Assembly: GCF_013265555.1 (NCBI RefSeq)
Contig: NZ_CP041345.1
Span: 790,581 to 854,580 of the forward strand
Length of the DNA: 64,000 bases
Reading direction: 5' to 3'
DNA from: Tenuifilum thalassicum
Lineage (GTDB): Bacteria; Bacteroidota; Bacteroidia; Bacteroidales; Tenuifilaceae
Made by a program: the position numbers and the translations under genes. A model generated the notes under the pieces. The model had not been told where the DNA came from. It saw only the letters and a program-made list of their open reading frames with translations, and did not search any database. Shown here piece after piece: positions 45,502 to 54,325 of this stretch. How positions within the stretch are numbered: the first letter of the stretch is position 1; each line of letters starts with the position of its first letter.

Positions 45502-46064
45502 TGAACAACATTCTAGAGAGTAGCCATGTGAAGTTGCGTGCTCCAGAGCCCGAAGATGTTGATTTGCTATACTCTTGGGAGAATAACATGGAGATTTGGA
45601 CTGTTAGCAATACCTTAACTCCATTTTCAAAATATTTACTAAAAAAGTACATCGAAACATCACACCTCGACATTTGGGAGTCAAAGCAGTTAAGGCTAAT
45701 TGTGGAGGCAAAAGATCAGAACTCGTTAATGAATGTACCTGTTGGATTGGTTGATCTTTTTGATTTTGATCCTTTCCACTCAAGAGCAGGTGTTGGTGTG
45801 CTTATTGCTCAAAAAGAGAATCGTAAAAAGGGGTATGCAACAGAAGCGTTAAAATTATTGGTGAGGTATTCATTTGAGATTTTACAGCTTAACCAGCTTT
45901 ATGCAAATATATCGTCGAGTAATGAGGTGAGTTTAAAACTATTCCAGAATTTAGGCTTTACGGAGGTTGGAGTTAAAAAGGCTTGGTTGAAAGTTAAAGG
46001 AGGTTGGGAAGACGAGGTTATGCTTCAGTTATTGAACCCTAAACCCCGAATTCCCAAAAGTTAG
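45501..46064 (+). CDS. GNAT family N-acetyltransferase (RimJ/RimL type)
   Basis: 187 residues from ATG 45501, overlapping the stop of the PorE-like gene by 1 bp (TGATG); GTG 45498 is also possible. It starts LRAPEPEDVDLLYSWENN, the RimJ/SpeG pattern, and has the acetyl-CoA loop in VLIAQKENRKKGYATEALKLLVRYSF, then NEVSLKLFQNLGFTEVGV. Likely acetylates an amino group on a small molecule or protein. Convergent with the aminotransferase gene, 2 bp apart. Confidence 0.9.
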   Translation: MNNILESSHVKLRAPEPEDVDLLYSWENNMEIWTVSNTLTPFSKYLLKKYIETSHLDIWESKQLRLIVEAKDQNSLMNVPVGLVDLFDFDPFHSRAGVGVLIAQKENRKKGYATEALKLLVRYSFEILQLNQLYANISSSNEVSLKLFQNLGFTEVGVKKAWLKVKGGWEDEVMLQLLNPKPRIPKS

Positions 46065-46066
46065 AG

Positions 46067-47527
46067 TTAAAGAATAAAATGTTCTTCAACGTTTTTCCAT
46101 AGCTCTTCTGCCTTAGGATTTTTATGGCAGAATTCGTTTGTTTGCTTGCAATAGGTGTAGTCTTTTTCCCATTCCTTACCCTTTTCAGCAATCTCTGAAA
46201 GGGCGTTAGCTATGAATTCAACCTCTTGGTTTGTGGTTGTAGGATGAAGCGACCAACGTATCCATCCTGGTTTTTCAGAGAGGTCGCCTTTATTTATTAG
46301 CTCGGTAATTCTATGCGATTGCTCCTTGCTAACGTGTAGTAAAAAATGACCATAAGTGCCAGCACACACGCACCCACCACGCATTTGTATTCCATACCTC
46401 TCGCTTAGCAACTTAACTACCAGGTTGTAATGCAGGCCATCAATGTAAAAGGATAAGGCTCCAATCCGATCCAAACAATTATCGGCAAGGATACGCAATC
46501 CTTTAATATCTTTAATCTTGCTAAAAGCAAGTTCAACAAGTTCCTTTTCACGTTTTTCAATGTTCTCAACACCCATTTGCTCCTTAAGCCTAATGGCAAG
46601 AGAACTTCTAATAGCCTGGAGAAAGCCCGGCGTTCCTCCATCTTCCCTGCGTTCAATGTCGTCGATGTACTTATATTCACCCCAGGGGTTAGTCCAATCG
46701 ACTGTTCCTCCGCCTGGGTTGTCTGGAACCCTATTCTTGTAAAGATTTGAGTTGAAAATAAGTACACCCGAAGCGCCTGGACCTCCTAAAAACTTATGAG
46801 GGGAGAAGAAAATGGCATCTAGCTTAGCCATGGGATCTTCGGGATGCATATTTATTTCGACATATGGAGCTGATGCAGCAAAATCAACAAAGCATAGGCC
46901 ACCAAATTCATGCATAATTTTAGCTAGCTCATGATAAGGTGTTTTTATACCTGTAACGTTGCTACAAGCTGTAAATGAGCCTATTTTCATAGGTCGATCT
47001 TCGTATTTTTCAAGTGTCTCTCTTAGCTTTTGGGGCGATACAAGTAGGTTTTCGTCGGGTTCAACTACCACTACCTCTGCAATCGTTTCGTACCATGAGG
47101 TTTGATTTGAGTGATGCTCCATGTGTGTTACAAATACAACAGGGCGCTCCTTAGGATTCTCAAATACAAAACTTTTGTTTTTAAGCCCTAGAATTCGCTG
47201 AAACTTGTTAATCGATGAGGTCATTCCAAAACCAGAGGTCACAATTACATCCTCGGGTCCAGCATTTACATGACGTTTAATCTCCTTTAGTGCGTAGTGG
47301 TATGCCTCTGTCATGAATTTCCCTGTGTAGCTGCTTTCGGTATGCGTGTTTGCAACCATTGGTCCAAATAAATGCAGCATCTTTTCTTCAATTGGCCTGT
47401 ATAGCCTACCGCTTGCTATCCAGTCGGCGTAAACAAGCTTTTGTTCTCCATAAATTGTTTTATAGGTGGCATCAATTCCTACAATATTTTTTCGGAACTG
47501 GTCAAAATGTTTTTCTAGGTTGCTCAT
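46067..47527 (-). CDS. Class V aminotransferase-fold PLP enzyme (cysteine desulfurase-like)
   Basis: 486 residues. The PLP Lys is in FFSPHKFLGGPGASGVLIF, the cofactor-binding Asp in CFVDFAASAPYV, and TSGFGMTSSINKFQ is the N-terminal phosphate-binding region. GGCVCAGTYGHFLL carries a Cys pair on the mobile loop, which might take part in sulfur transfer. Cysteine desulfurases of the SufS/CsdA type are about 400 residues, so this is longer, with an extended C-terminus (CKQTNEFCHKNPKAEELW). Related to isopenicillin N epimerase-like enzymes. It follows the HSDR_N gene after 4 bp. Confidence 0.85.
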   Translation of the reverse strand: MSNLEKHFDQFRKNIVGIDATYKTIYGEQKLVYADWIASGRLYRPIEEKMLHLFGPMVANTHTESSYTGKFMTEAYHYALKEIKRHVNAGPEDVIVTSGFGMTSSINKFQRILGLKNKSFVFENPKERPVVFVTHMEHHSNQTSWYETIAEVVVVEPDENLLVSPQKLRETLEKYEDRPMKIGSFTACSNVTGIKTPYHELAKIMHEFGGLCFVDFAASAPYVEINMHPEDPMAKLDAIFFSPHKFLGGPGASGVLIFNSNLYKNRVPDNPGGGTVDWTNPWGEYKYIDDIERREDGGTPGFLQAIRSSLAIRLKEQMGVENIEKREKELVELAFSKIKDIKGLRILADNCLDRIGALSFYIDGLHYNLVVKLLSERYGIQMRGGCVCAGTYGHFLLHVSKEQSHRITELINKGDLSEKPGWIRWSLHPTTTNQEVEFIANALSEIAEKGKEWEKDYTYCKQTNEFCHKNPKAEELWKNVEEHFIL

Positions 47528-47531
47528 AGTG

Positions 47532-47999
47532 CTACTTTATTTTTATAGTCAGGTTGGGAAAATTATCTAATACTTTCCATTTATTTTCTGTATCAACTTG
47601 TAAAACAATATGTTTGATCCCATTCGATATTAACAGATATTCGGCCTGTAATATGTAATTGTACCTACATATTTGATCAACAACATCTTGCGATATTTCA
47701 ACACTTGGTGCTTTGCACTCTACTATCATTAATGGGAAACCTTCACGATTATAGACTACAATATCAGCTCTATGGTTTACTTTGTTGTAGTTAAAACCTA
47801 CCTCAACACCTATTAAACCAATAGGAACGTTTAAATCATATACAAGATAGTGAATGATATGCTGTCGGACCCATTCTTCTGGAGTAAGTGTGATAAATCG
47901 TTTTCGAACAATATCAAAAATCAACCTATTCCCGTTCTGTTTTTTTATTCGGAACTGGTAGCTAGGCAGATTTAACTTATTGTTTAGAGAATTGCTCAT
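47532..47999 (-). CDS. Stand-alone HsdR N-terminal (HSDR_N) nuclease-like protein
   Basis: 155 residues. It contains the PD-(D/E)xK core of HSDR_N proteins: HRADIVVYNREGFPLMIVECKAPS (catalytic Asp and the ExK pair), then DVVDQICRYNYIL. The helicase and methylase parts of a type I system are absent, and no hsd gene is nearby. Short single-domain members are common in Bacteroidota and have no known function. Its stop is 4 bp from the start of the class V aminotransferase gene downstream on the same strand. Confidence 0.87.
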   Translation of the reverse strand: MSNSLNNKLNLPSYQFRIKKQNGNRLIFDIVRKRFITLTPEEWVRQHIIHYLVYDLNVPIGLIGVEVGFNYNKVNHRADIVVYNREGFPLMIVECKAPSVEISQDVVDQICRYNYILQAEYLLISNGIKHIVLQVDTENKWKVLDNFPNLTIKIK

Positions 48000-48165
48000 G
48001 GAGCAAAATTAAAAATTTATTAAAACGGAAAGTTTTTGCTAGCCAATATTAAACTTTGTATACACTACTAAAATTAGCGATATAGGCAGAAAAAATCACT
48101 ATTTGGATTGATGAGTAATATTTATAATGTTTAAAAACACTATTTTTAGATTGAACGAATAGCAG

Positions 48166-48173
48166 TATCTTTG
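48166..48173 (+). promoter_or_regulatory. -7 box for the amn-holA run
   Basis: TATCTTTG, an exact -7 match, 39 bp before the ATG of amn; T-rich -33 at about 48143-48147. Confidence 0.5.
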
Positions 48174-48212
48174 CCGAAATATACTTGTTGATAACATTAA
48201 AAAAGTACTGGT

Positions 48213-48983
48213 ATGAAGACGAAAGAAGAAATTGTTCAAAATTGGTTGCCGAGGTATACCGGTCAAGCTCTTGAAGATTTTGGATCACACATCTTGCTAA
48301 CAAACTTTAGAGGCTATTTGGAGTACTTTGCAAATTACCACAATGTTCCCATTGTAAACCCAAATGCAAACATGCCTTGCGCTACAGCCAATGGCATAAC
48401 CATGATAGATTTTGGAATGGGTAGCCCAAATGCTGCAACAATAATGGATTTGCTTAGCGCAGTTAAGCCTAAAGCTGTATTATTTTTGGGTAAATGTGGT
48501 GGATTAAAAAAGAAAAATAATGTAGGTGATTTTATTCTTCCTATTGCTGCCATTCGACACGAAGGAACATCAAACGATTATATGCCACCTGAGGTTCCGG
48601 CTCTTCCTGCGTTTACACTTCAAAGGGTAGTTTCATCAACTATTCGTAACCACAACCGTGATTATTGGACAGGTACTGTTGTTACTACAAACCGAAGAGT
48701 TTGGGAATACGACGATAATTTTAAGGAGTACCTTCGCCGCACTCGTGCCATGGCTATCGATATGGAAACAGCTACTATTTTTACTGTTGGTTTTTACAAC
48801 GAGATTCCTACTGGCGCTTTACTACTTGTTACTGACCAGCCAATGATTTCGGAAGGTGTTAAAACAACTGAAAGCGACCAGAAGGTTAATTCGCTTTTTG
48901 TTGAGGAACAAATTCAAATTGGAATTGAATCGCTAACACGTTTGATTAATAATAGTCAATCGGTTAAACATCTGCGTTTTTAA
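48213..48983 (+). CDS. amn: AMP nucleosidase
   Basis: 256 residues of the PNP/UDP-phosphorylase fold. The phosphate/ribose-binding motif is FLGKCGGLKKKNNVGDFILP and the Met-Glu substrate motif is AIDMETATIF. The family in Bacteroidota is much shorter than E. coli Amn (about 480) and carries only the catalytic domain. It cleaves AMP to adenine and ribose 5-phosphate. First of five closely spaced genes (48213-51970). Confidence 0.88.
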   Translation: MKTKEEIVQNWLPRYTGQALEDFGSHILLTNFRGYLEYFANYHNVPIVNPNANMPCATANGITMIDFGMGSPNAATIMDLLSAVKPKAVLFLGKCGGLKKKNNVGDFILPIAAIRHEGTSNDYMPPEVPALPAFTLQRVVSSTIRNHNRDYWTGTVVTTNRRVWEYDDNFKEYLRRTRAMAIDMETATIFTVGFYNEIPTGALLLVTDQPMISEGVKTTESDQKVNSLFVEEQIQIGIESLTRLINNSQSVKHLRF

Positions 48984-48992
48984 AATATAGTT

Positions 48993-50039
48993 ATGGCCAA
49001 GCAAAGTCAGACAGTTGAGGCTTTTAATCGTATCATGGGCGAACTAAAGAACAAAATTTATAAGCCCATATATTTTCTGACAGGCGATGAGCCATATTTC
49101 ATCGACAAAATTGCTGAGTACATTGAGCATAATGTGCTCAGCGATTCCGATAAAGCATTTAATCAGACCGTTGTGTATGGCCGAGATACAACGGTAAACG
49201 ATGTAATAAATGCGGCTCGTAGGTTTCCTATGATGTCGAACTACCAGGTTCTTATTGTCAAGGAAGCCCAAAATATCAAAAATCTTTCTGATTTAGAGAT
49301 TTATCTTAAAACACCACTCGAATCTACAATTTTGGTAGTATGCCATAAATTATCGTCCGATGGTAAAAAGCCCAGTTCAAAGCTATCGGGCGTGATTAAA
49401 TTGGCCAAACAGAAGGGTGTTGCTTTTGAGTCGAAAAAGTTTTACGACTACCAAATTCCAGATTGGATTATAGGCTATCTCAGTAGTAAGGGCCTAAAGA
49501 TTGACCCTGTTGCTGCTAACCTACTTGCAGAGTTTGTTGGTAATGATTTGAGTAGGATTGCAAAGGAACTCGATAAGCTAATCATAACCCTCCCTCCTGA
49601 AACTAAGCAAGTCCAACCTGTTGATATTGAGCGGAATATTGGTGTTAGCCGTGATTTTAACCGTTTTGAGTTAACCAAAGCCCTTGGTGAAGCAAACTTT
49701 GCTCGTGCCTATAAAATTGCAGATCATTTTGCCAAAAATCCTAACGCAAACCCATTTGTGCTTACTATTACCGCAATATACCAGTATTTTGTAAAAATTC
49801 TAAAGTATCATTTACTCCCCGATAAGAATAAATCGTCGGTGGCTAAGGCGCTTGGAGTTCATGAGTTCTTTGTATCGGAATATGAAAGGGCTGCAAAGCG
49901 TTATCCTGCAGGACGTTGTGTTAGCATTATCCATTTACTTAGCGATTATGATATGCGCTCAAAGGGGGTAAACAATAGCTCAACCGACCATGGTGAACTA
50001 TTAAAGGAGTTAATCTACCTTATTGTTTTTGGCCGATGA
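48993..50039 (+). CDS. holA: DNA polymerase III delta subunit
   Basis: 348 residues. The clamp-loader arrangement is visible: FLTGDEPYFIDKIAEYIEHNVL at the start, VYGRDTTVNDVINAARRFPMMSNYQVLIVKEAQNI, then LAEFVGNDLSRIAKELDKLI and NRFELTKALGEANFARAYKIADHF. Delta opens the beta clamp. It overlaps the rhomboid gene by 4 bp (ATGA). Confidence 0.93.
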   Translation: MAKQSQTVEAFNRIMGELKNKIYKPIYFLTGDEPYFIDKIAEYIEHNVLSDSDKAFNQTVVYGRDTTVNDVINAARRFPMMSNYQVLIVKEAQNIKNLSDLEIYLKTPLESTILVVCHKLSSDGKKPSSKLSGVIKLAKQKGVAFESKKFYDYQIPDWIIGYLSSKGLKIDPVAANLLAEFVGNDLSRIAKELDKLIITLPPETKQVQPVDIERNIGVSRDFNRFELTKALGEANFARAYKIADHFAKNPNANPFVLTITAIYQYFVKILKYHLLPDKNKSSVAKALGVHEFFVSEYERAAKRYPAGRCVSIIHLLSDYDMRSKGVNNSSTDHGELLKELIYLIVFGR

Positions 50040-50653
50040 CTTACCTTATCATTCTTATAACTGTTTTAGTCTCAGTTGCAGCATTTAACAATGGCCATCT
50101 TTTTGATCAGCTGCTTCTTAATCCTTATCGTGTATTAAAAAAGAATCAGTGGTATAGGTTGCTTTCGCATGCATTTGTTCATGCAAACTTTTTGCATCTG
50201 CTGGTGAACATGATAGTACTTTTTTCGTTTGGTAGGTACGTTGAGTCTATTTTTTATCAGCTAAAAGCCGCTGGTACTATATCGTTTGTTCAGCCACACT
50301 TTTTAATACTATACTTGGGTGCTGCAATAGTAGCTACTTCAACAACTATTGTAAAACATCGCGATGAACCATATTATAAAAGTGTTGGCGCATCGGGAGC
50401 TGTTTCTGCTATCGTATTCTTTAGCATTTTTTTTAACCCATTAGAGAAACTCTACCTCATGGCTGTAATTCCAATCCCTGGTATTGTTTTTGCCATTGCT
50501 TATTTACTTTATACAACATACATGGCACGGAAGGGAGCAGGTAATATTAACCACGATGCACATCTTATTGGCGCACTATTTGGTTTTGTTTATCCTATTC
50601 TGATTAATCCAAAGTTGTTCCTATTCTTTTTAAAACAGCTTGGCATTGGCTAA
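50036..50653 (+). CDS. Rhomboid family intramembrane serine protease
   Basis: 205 residues with about six membrane helices. The rhomboid signatures are HAFVHANFLHLLVNMIVLFSFG (helix 2), the catalytic Ser in VGASGAVSAIVF and the catalytic His in INHDAHLIGALFGF. It cleaves within transmembrane helices. ATGA overlap with holA suggests translational coupling. Confidence 0.93.
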   Translation: MTYLIILITVLVSVAAFNNGHLFDQLLLNPYRVLKKNQWYRLLSHAFVHANFLHLLVNMIVLFSFGRYVESIFYQLKAAGTISFVQPHFLILYLGAAIVATSTTIVKHRDEPYYKSVGASGAVSAIVFFSIFFNPLEKLYLMAVIPIPGIVFAIAYLLYTTYMARKGAGNINHDAHLIGALFGFVYPILINPKLFLFFLKQLGIG

Positions 50654-51110
50654 AAGATTAAATGAAAGTGCTGCACAAATAGCTGTGCATGAGAACTGGT
50701 TAGCAACCAACAAAGTTGCTTTAGTATCTATTTTGGCAAGAATGAATGGGAAATGGTTATGGGTAAGAAATAGGCAACGGGATTCGTGGGAACTTCCTGG
50801 TGGACACATTGAGTTGGGCGAAACTCCAGAAAAAGCAGCTGAAAGAGAACTGTTTGAGGAAACTGGAGCTATGGAATTTTCAATGCGCCCTCTTTTCGAT
50901 TATACCGTTAGGTTAGATGGTGCAACTAGTACGGGAAGAATGTTTTTTGCAAAAGTAGGTTCAATTGGTCAGCTCCCAGAAAGCGAAATTGGCGAGGTGG
51001 CTGAATTCAATTTGATGCCCAAAAAGTTAACCTATGATAGGGTTCAGCCCTATCTGTTTGAACTGGCAATTCAATTTATAAAAGAACATGGAATAAAACT
51101 GGTAGAATAA
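50640..51110 (+). CDS. Nudix hydrolase
   Basis: About 156 residues, starting at TTG 50640 or 50646; no ATG occurs before the Nudix core, and the start overlaps the rhomboid gene by up to 14 bp. The Nudix box is complete: GHIELGETPEKAAERELFEETGA (GX5EX7REUXEEXGU). Fits MutT/NDP-sugar-type pyrophosphatases. The stop shares its last base with the next start (TAATG). Confidence 0.9.
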   Translation: MALAKRLNESAAQIAVHENWLATNKVALVSILARMNGKWLWVRNRQRDSWELPGGHIELGETPEKAAERELFEETGAMEFSMRPLFDYTVRLDGATSTGRMFFAKVGSIGQLPESEIGEVAEFNLMPKKLTYDRVQPYLFELAIQFIKEHGIKLVE

Positions 51111-51970
51111 TGCAAAATAGATATATCTGGTTAAACGGAGAGTATCATAAAGCCGATGCCCACGTTTTAAAAGCATCAAATAGGGCGTTTCATTATGGCG
51201 ATGGTCTTTTTGAAACCATTCACTGCTATGGCACAGAGCCCCTTCATATCGATTTACACTATGATAGATTAGCCAAGGGATTAAGAATTCTTGAGATTGA
51301 ATTATCCCAACTATATACTCCAAAAAAGTTCAAAGAAATCATAACAAAGCTACTTAATAAAAATAGACTGTTTGGAAGCACTAGGGTTCGGATTACTGTT
51401 TTTCGAGATGGGGAAGGATTTTACACCCCAAAAGGTAATAGTGCATCAATCTTAATTGAATCACAGCCGCTACAAAGCAAGCTCTATGAATATAACCAAC
51501 AAGGTTTGGTAATTGATATTTACAATGAAATTAAAAAGCCTATTAATATTCTCTCTCCCGTAAAGAGCTGCAACTCTTTGCTATACGTAAAGGCGGGGTT
51601 GTATAGGCTTAAGAAGGGGTTAGATGAGTGTGTTGTATTAAATGAGAAAGGGAGAATTGCCGAAAGCATCTCGTCAAATATTTTCATAGTTAAAAAGGGC
51701 GAGATATTCACACCAGGAGTGGGCGAGGGGTGCATACCTGGTGTAATGCGTAAGGTTGTTATCAATCTTGCAAAGAAAATTGGGTATAACGTTTATGATG
51801 ATGTTGCAATTAACACAAAGGTATTCAATAATTGCGATGAAGTCTTCTTAACTAATGCTATTACTGGAATAAGATGGGTGTTAGGAGTAGGAATTAACAG
51901 GTATTTCAATACTCTTAGCAAGAATCTTAGTGCTGAGCTAAATAAGCAAATTCTAAACCAGCTAGTTTAG
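51110..51970 (+). CDS. Class IV aminotransferase (BCAT/ADC lyase fold)
   Basis: 286 residues. It has the fold-type IV PLP features: RAFHYGDGLFETIHC near the N-terminus, the catalytic Lys in LSPVKSCNSLLYVKAG, VVLNEKGRIAESISSNIF and TPGVGEGCIPGVMRKVV. Both branched-chain aminotransferases and aminodeoxychorismate lyases belong here; without pabB nearby the choice is open. Last of the five-gene run, overlapping convergent yqgE by 9 bp. Confidence 0.9.
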   Translation: MQNRYIWLNGEYHKADAHVLKASNRAFHYGDGLFETIHCYGTEPLHIDLHYDRLAKGLRILEIELSQLYTPKKFKEIITKLLNKNRLFGSTRVRITVFRDGEGFYTPKGNSASILIESQPLQSKLYEYNQQGLVIDIYNEIKKPINILSPVKSCNSLLYVKAGLYRLKKGLDECVVLNEKGRIAESISSNIFIVKKGEIFTPGVGEGCIPGVMRKVVINLAKKIGYNVYDDVAINTKVFNNCDEVFLTNAITGIRWVLGVGINRYFNTLSKNLSAELNKQILNQLV

Positions 51971-52561
51971 CGTTGGATTTTCGGGGTAAATGCTCCAAAC
52001 TTTGAACTTTTCACCTAGTTGTTGAACTGCAAAATACCAGTTATCATATACTCCTTTCATGATACCCCTTGCAGGGAACTTTGCCACCAACCATGAGTCC
52101 TCGTTTATTTCTTTTTCGAGCTGCTTGGGCCCCCAACCAGAGTAGCCAATGAATAGTTTAAGGTTTTTATTATTTACCTTTCCTGCAATAGCAAGATCTT
52201 TAAGCGTATTAATATCGCCATTCATAAATATTCCATTACCCAACGGGAAGCTATTAGGGATTTCATCGCCAAAAGTGTGAATAAAATTAACCATATCAGG
52301 GCTAACAGGACCACCAACCGAAACCTCAATGTCAATATCAGGAAAATCAATTATAATCTCGCTTAGGTTAATGTTAAGTTTTCGGTTAAGTATGAAGCCC
52401 ATGCTTCCATTTTCATCGTGCTCAACAAGGAAAATTACGGTTCTTTTAAAGAAGGGATCGTTTAACGAAGGCTGGGCTATTAGAACCCTTCCTCCTTTAG
52501 GAGGAATTTTGGAGTATTTGATATCGAATAAGTCTATATTCAACTCATTACCTTTAGCCAT
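51962..52561 (-). CDS. yqgE: YqgE/AlgH family protein
   Basis: 199 residues from the ATG at 52561, chosen because AAAGGAGGT lies 5 bp before it, an unusually strong ribosome-binding site for a Bacteroidota; the in-frame ATG 11 codons upstream has no such signal. Conserved blocks: GRVLIAQPSLNDPFFKRTVIFLVEHDENGSMGFILNR, VSVGGPV and KLFIGYSGWGPKQLEKEI. The family has an alginate-regulation name but its biochemical role is unknown. Confidence 0.93.
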   Translation of the reverse strand: MAKGNELNIDLFDIKYSKIPPKGGRVLIAQPSLNDPFFKRTVIFLVEHDENGSMGFILNRKLNINLSEIIIDFPDIDIEVSVGGPVSPDMVNFIHTFGDEIPNSFPLGNGIFMNGDINTLKDLAIAGKVNNKNLKLFIGYSGWGPKQLEKEINEDSWLVAKFPARGIMKGVYDNWYFAVQQLGEKFKVWSIYPENPTLN

Positions 52562-52566
52562 TTTGA

Positions 52567-52575
52567 ACCTCCTTT
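52567..52575 (-). promoter_or_regulatory. Strong Shine-Dalgarno site of yqgE
   Basis: AAAGGAGGT on the minus strand, 5 bp before ATG 52561. It decides the start over the longer in-frame reading. Confidence 0.85.
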
Positions 52576-52747
52576 GGTTTTTTACATCTTTCAATTTACT
52601 AAAATTATGCCAAAAATGAAAATTTTAGCTAGTTATAATGGCTAGAACTTTATGACTTGGCGAAAGTTGTGCTATCTGAAATAATTATTTCTTAGCTATT
52701 TTTTAATGTGATTGAAGATATTTACTATTTTCGAAAAAAATGGTAAA

Positions 52748-54244
52748 ATGAGAAGACAACCTAAAATAGTCCATGGAATAATACCTATTGCTTTTTTAAT
52801 TCTTTTTCTGACACTTAATGTCATCTATTTTGGCGATGATACCCTTTCAGGTGCAAACCAAATCGCTTTGTTGCTGGCGTCAACTATTGGTGCGGCAATT
52901 GCAATAAGTTTAGGGCATAAGTGGGCCTACATAAGGGAAATCATTGTAAAAACTATAGGTTCTTCAATGCCGTCAATTCTAATATTGATGCTCATTGGCG
53001 CGCTTGCTGGAACGTGGATGATTAGCGGAGTGGTTCCTACATTAATATATTATGGGTTAAAAATTTTAAATCCCAAAATATTTCTCTTTGCAACTGTAAT
53101 AATTTCGGCTTTAGTATCCTTAGCAACTGGAAGTTCATGGTCTACAGTTGCAACCATTGGAGTTGCATTGCTAGGAATTGGGAATGCATTAGGTTATAAT
53201 CATGCAATTATTGCAGGTGCAATTATTTCTGGGGCCTACTTTGGTGACAAAATGTCGCCTTTGAGCGATACGACTAATCTTGCCCCAGCAATGGCTGGAA
53301 CCGATCTATTCACCCATGTCAAGTATATGGCTGTTACAACGGTACCGTCTATCAGTATTACTCTTATCATTTTTCTTATTATTGGGTTTGGGTATCATCC
53401 GGAAGGAGCTGTTGAAGTTGATTCCACTCTTAATTCTTTAAAATCAACTTTTAACATAACGCCTTGGCTGCTTCTAGTACCCATCTTTTTAATAGCTGTA
53501 ATAATTAAAAAAACGCCTCCATTACCATCAATAATGCTAGGAACACTGATGGGGGGAATCTTTGCGCTAATTTTTCAACCACATATAGTAGAACAGGTTT
53601 CGGGTGTTTCCAATAGCTATGCCGAGGCAGGATATATTGCTGTAATGAAAAGTATGTTTGGGAAAGTTTCCGTTGATTCAGGTAATGCTCAGCTGAACGA
53701 ACTTCTTACCACAAGGGGTATGATAGGTATGTTGAATACAATTTGGCTTATAATCACAGCCATGATTTTTGGAGGTGTTATGGAATCGGCGGGTTTGCTT
53801 GTTAAAATAACTGAGAGCATTATAAAATTTGCAAAGTCCACTGGATCGTTAGTAGGTTCTGTTGTTGCTTCTTGCCTGTTTTTTAATGTAACGGCTTCCG
53901 ATCAGTATATTTCAATAGTAGTTCCAGGTAGAATGTTTGCCCGAACCTTCCGAAAACGTGGATATAAGCCCGAATTGCTTAGTAGAACGCTTGAGGATTC
54001 TGGTACGGTAACTTCTGTGTTAATTCCATGGAATACTTGTGGGGCCACTCAGGCTGCAGTACTTGGCGTTCCAACTTTTAGCTATGCGCCTTATGCTTTT
54101 TTTAATATTATAAGCCCATTCATGAGCGTTTTTATTGCCTCAATTGGATATAAGATTAGGCGTTTCTCCGATGAGGAAATGGAAGCAATTAGACAAGAAG
54201 AGGTTGAAGAGCAGAACCTTGAACTCAAGTTCGAGCAGGATTAA
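52748..54244 (+). CDS. nhaC: NhaC family Na+/H+ antiporter
   Basis: 498 residues from ATG 52748; a TTG 12 codons earlier is less likely. About 11-12 hydrophobic helices. NhaC-family blocks are present: LATGSSWSTVATIGVALLGIG, ISGAYFGDKMSPLSDTTNLAPAMAGTDLF and LEDSGTVTSVLIPWNTCGATQAAVLG. It exports Na+ in exchange for protons, or in some homologues exchanges malate and lactate. Divergent from yqgE, followed by a terminator. Confidence 0.9.
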   Translation: MRRQPKIVHGIIPIAFLILFLTLNVIYFGDDTLSGANQIALLLASTIGAAIAISLGHKWAYIREIIVKTIGSSMPSILILMLIGALAGTWMISGVVPTLIYYGLKILNPKIFLFATVIISALVSLATGSSWSTVATIGVALLGIGNALGYNHAIIAGAIISGAYFGDKMSPLSDTTNLAPAMAGTDLFTHVKYMAVTTVPSISITLIIFLIIGFGYHPEGAVEVDSTLNSLKSTFNITPWLLLVPIFLIAVIIKKTPPLPSIMLGTLMGGIFALIFQPHIVEQVSGVSNSYAEAGYIAVMKSMFGKVSVDSGNAQLNELLTTRGMIGMLNTIWLIITAMIFGGVMESAGLLVKITESIIKFAKSTGSLVGSVVASCLFFNVTASDQYISIVVPGRMFARTFRKRGYKPELLSRTLEDSGTVTSVLIPWNTCGATQAAVLGVPTFSYAPYAFFNIISPFMSVFIASIGYKIRRFSDEEMEAIRQEEVEEQNLELKFEQD

Positions 54245-54271
54245 TCCTTTTTAAGTTAATATAGTTTCAAA

Positions 54272-54309
54272 AAAAGGGCATAGAAGATTGTTGCTTGCTA
54301 TGCCCTTTT
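54272..54309. terminator. Terminator between nhaC and the E1 gene
   Basis: AAAAGGGCATAG (54272-54283) pairs with CTATGCCCTTTT (54298-54309), perfect 12-bp stem, 14-nt loop. Can serve both convergent genes. Confidence 0.9.
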
Positions 54310-54325
54310 AAATTTGAGTTGTCAG

